Shown: positions 13,407 through 15,182 of the stretch, piece after piece
How positions within the stretch are numbered: the first letter of the stretch is position 1
Layout: the number at the start of each line of letters is the position of its first letter
DNA from: Anaerolineales bacterium
GTDB lineage: Bacteria > Chloroflexota > Anaerolineae > Promineifilales > Promineifilaceae
Assembly: GCA_020432595.1 (NCBI GenBank)
Contig: JAGQGA010000052.1
Coordinates: 1-15,182, forward strand
Direction of reading: 5' to 3'
Length of the DNA: 15,182 nt
Made by a program: the position numbers and the translations under genes
Notes under the pieces: model-generated
What the model was told of the DNA's origin: nothing
Seen by the model: only the letters and a program-made list of their open reading frames with translations
The model's database searches: none

Positions 13407-15119
13407 ATGAGCAAAATTGTTGGTATTGATTTAGGAACGACGAATTCGGGGGTGGCGGTAGTGCAAGACGGCCGGCCGGATATGCTCCCACATGGCGAAG
13501 AGCGCATCATCCCTTCCGTTGTGGGCTATGCCGCCAACGGCCAATGGCTGGTTGGCACGCCAGCGCGGAACCAATATGTGCTTGACCCCGAAAACACGGT
13601 TGTTTCCATTAAGCGCCAAATGGGAACCGATAGCCGCGTGACGTTGGGCGGACGTAAATTAACCCCCCAAGAGGTCTCTGCCTTTATTCTGCGCCAGTTA
13701 AAAGAAATTGCCGAGCGCAACTTGGGTGAACCCGTGACAGATGCCGTCATTACCGTTCCGGCTTATTTCTCTGACGCGCAGCGGCAGGCGACGCGGGATG
13801 CGGGGCAAATTGCCGGGCTGAACGTGCGGCGCATCATCAACGAGCCAACGGCCGCTGCTTTGGCGTATGGGCTAAATTTAGAGGAAGACAAGCTGGTGCT
13901 GGTTTATGATTTGGGCGGTGGCACGTTTGATGTGTCGCTGGTGGAGCTGATGGGGGGGATTGTGGAGGTGCGGGCCAGCCACGGCAACACCAGTCTGGGT
14001 GGTGATGATTTTGACCGCAAGCTGGCGCGTTACTTGGCCGATTGGTTTGAAGAAGAACATGGGGTGGATGTGTGGGCCGATGCACGGGCGCGGGCGCGGC
14101 TGCTGCGGGCGGCGGAAACGGCCAAAATTGAGCTGTCGTCCCACCCCTTTGCCTGGGTGATGGAGGAATACCTCATCAACAAAGACGGCATTCCGCTGCA
14201 CATGGAGTATGAGGTGAGCCGAGATCTCTTTGAATCGGAGATTGAGCCGCTGTTGGCGGAGACGCTGCAATCCATTGAGCGGGTGCTAACTGATGCGGAT
14301 GTGACACGCGGCGAGATTGACCAAGTGTTGTTGGTGGGTGGGTCGTCACGCATTCCGGCGGTGTGGGAGCTGGTGCGTGAGGCGGTGGGGGTGGAGCCGC
14401 AGATGACAATTAACCCAGAGGAGGCGGTGGCCCTGGGCGCGGCGGTGCAGGCGGCCATTATTGCCGGAGAGCCGATTGACGCGGTGTTGGTGGATGTAAC
14501 GCCCCGTTCGCTGGGAATTGCGGTGGCGGAGTTCCGGCATGGGCAAATGGTTCCCGACCGGTATAAGGTGTTGGTGCGACGCAACAGCACCATTCCGGTG
14601 ACGCGAGAGGAAGCCTTCTCAGGGGTAGTTCCGGGGCAAAAGACGATTAAGATTGAGGTGTATCAGGGCGAGGAAGCGGTGGCTTCGCAAAATACGCTGC
14701 TGGGTGAGTTTGTGATTGAGGATTTGGGTACGGAAGTTCCGGGTGATATTCCGGAAGTGACGGTGCAGTTCGACCTGGATGTGAATGGGATTTTGCAGGT
14801 GACGGCGCGGGATCGGTTTACGGAGCAGGAAGCGTCTATTGCGGTGACGGCCTCGCTGGATCGGATGGATGAAGAGGCAGTGATTGTGGCGAAGGAGCGG
14901 TTGGCGGAAACGGCCGTTGCTGCACTTTCCGAAACGGCCAGGGCGTTGATTGAGCGAGGGCGGCAACTGCACCAACAGGGGACGCTGGGGGCAAATAGCC
15001 AGGCAACCCTGACGGCACTACTGCACGATATTGAGGTGGCGCAGGGGCAAAATGATATGAATCGGTTGGATGAGATGCTCGAAACCTTGCTAGACTTTCT
15101 GTTTGACCACGAAGCATGA
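13407..15119 (+). CDS. dnaK: DnaK-type Hsp70 chaperone with short C-terminal lid
   Basis: 570 residues. The nucleotide-binding domain (1-~358) has GIDLGTTNS (6-14), [11 protein letters not shown] (145-155), [12 protein letters not shown] (167-178) and [10 protein letters not shown] (308-317). A linker-like [11 protein letters not shown] (361-371) leads to the substrate-binding beta domain (to ~483, [14 protein letters not shown]). The helical lid (~485-570) is only ~85 residues and lacks the Gly-rich tail, so the protein is shorter than typical DnaK (~610-640). It also lacks the extra ~24-residue loop in the first NBD lobe seen in Gram-negative DnaK. The region 371-400 ([27 protein letters not shown]) differs from the usual LGG-containing segment. 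It folds and refolds client proteins using ATP. With grpE and the J-like and TPR genes it forms one operon. This is probably a second, specialised Hsp70, since the operon lacks a normal dnaJ. Confidence 0.95.
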   Translation: MSKIVGIDLGTTNSGVAVVQDGRPDMLPHGEERIIPSVVGYAANGQWLVGTPARNQYVLDPENTVVSIKRQMGTDSRVTLGGRKLTPQEVSAFILRQLKEIAERNLGEPVTDAVITVPAYFSDAQRQATRDAGQIAGLNVRRIINEPTAAALAYGLNLEEDKLVLVYDLGGGTFDVSLVELMGGIVEVRASHGNTSLGGDDFDRKLARYLADWFEEEHGVDVWADARARARLLRAAETAKIELSSHPFAWVMEEYLINKDGIPLHMEYEVSRDLFESEIEPLLAETLQSIERVLTDADVTRGEIDQVLLVGGSSRIPAVWELVREAVGVEPQMTINPEEAVALGAAVQAAIIAGEPIDAVLVDVTPRSLGIAVAEFRHGQMVPDRYKVLVRRNSTIPVTREEAFSGVVPGQKTIKIEVYQGEEAVASQNTLLGEFVIEDLGTEVPGDIPEVTVQFDLDVNGILQVTARDRFTEQEASIAVTASLDRMDEEAVIVAKERLAETAVAALSETARALIERGRQLHQQGTLGANSQATLTALLHDIEVAQGQNDMNRLDEMLETLLDFLFDHEA

Positions 15120-15182
15120 TGCTGATTGAATTTGACGGCAAAAAGCCGCAAATTGGGAAAAATGTATTCATTGCGCCAACGG
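15116..15182 (+). CDS. Probable gamma-carbonic-anhydrase-like hexapeptide protein (5' end only)
   Basis: An ATG at 15116 overlaps the dnaK stop in ATGA, and a second ATG follows at 15119. The 22 visible codons read [22 protein letters not shown] and stay open to the window edge. This start is very like gamma-class carbonic anhydrase and PaaY-type proteins, which open with a short strand and then an IGKNVFIAP left-handed beta-helix coil. The metal-binding His residues would lie beyond the window, so enzyme activity cannot be judged. The overlap suggests co-transcription with the chaperone genes. Confidence 0.6.
   Translation, partial: MMLIEFDGKKPQIGKNVFIAPT

Larger units (their letters stand above)
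126..14918. repeat. Dispersed palindrome family AACGGCCGTT (16 exact copies)
   Basis: Exact copies begin at 126, 757, 888, 6634, 7310, 7439, 7819, 8452, 9007, 10331, 10456, 10586, 11276, 12736, 13188 and 14909. Many extend outwards to AAACGGCCGTTT or further (16 bases at 12733-12748, 22 at 7304-7325). All lie in coding sequence. In frame they encode Thr-Ala-Val ten times, Asn-Gly-Arg five times and Arg-Pro-Phe once. None occurs between 898 and 6633. Chance expectation for a given 10-mer in 15 kb is about 0.01-0.02 copies. Confidence 0.95.

Noticed and set aside
14030..14593. 187-codon minus-strand open frame inside dnaK
   Set aside because: It is opposite conserved Hsp70 motifs, Ser-rich, and without a domain or ribosome site; it is an antisense shadow.

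Overview
The window reads as a chromosomal piece of a bacterium most like the Chloroflexota (Anaerolineae-type). The signs are a Pro/Thr-rich lipoprotein linker, a Hsp70 without the extra N-terminal NBD loop of Gram-negative DnaK, a large STAND ATPase with WD40 repeats, and many short intergenic hairpins. This is an inference from gene style; there is no rRNA or other firm marker.

Layout. (1) 1-936 (+): C-terminal part of a secreted-type TAP-like alpha/beta hydrolase, followed by about 170 bp of small hairpin repeats. (2) 1105-5193 (-): a 1362-residue NLR-like protein with an EAD-like N-terminus, STAND NTPase, coiled coil, membrane helix, fourteen WD40 blades of exactly 42 residues, and a second membrane helix. 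Divergent from it, 5337-5968 (+) is a MazE/MazF-type toxin-antitoxin pair with a near-consensus promoter sitting in a two-layer dyad operator. (3) 6035-9847 (-): a lipoprotein beta-propeller, an Atg22/UMF1-like MFS transporter and a PlsC-like acyltransferase, separated by hairpin and heptamer repeats. (4) 10028-15182 (+): a tightly packed chaperone operon made of a TPR protein, a J-domain-like protein lacking HPD, a divergent GrpE, a short-lid DnaK, and the first codons of a probable gamma-carbonic-anhydrase/hexapeptide protein.

How the genes may work together. The STAND protein has the build of an innate-immunity or self/non-self sensor: variable propeller blades, an ATPase switch, and an N-terminal adaptor that would recruit a separate effector. 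The mazEF pair beside it may be a linked defence or stabilising element. The four chaperone genes overlap or nearly touch and look like a dedicated Hsp70 machine, with the TPR protein as a possible client or partner adaptor.

The strongest unexplained signal is a palindrome, AACGGCCGTT. It occurs 16 times, always inside coding sequence, where it imposes Thr-Ala-Val, Asn-Gly-Arg or Arg-Pro-Phe on unrelated proteins. It is absent from a 5.7-kb stretch covering the STAND gene and mazEF, which suggests that block was acquired or is under different sequence constraint. A second general oddity is that five genes have their stop codon at or inside an intergenic inverted repeat.
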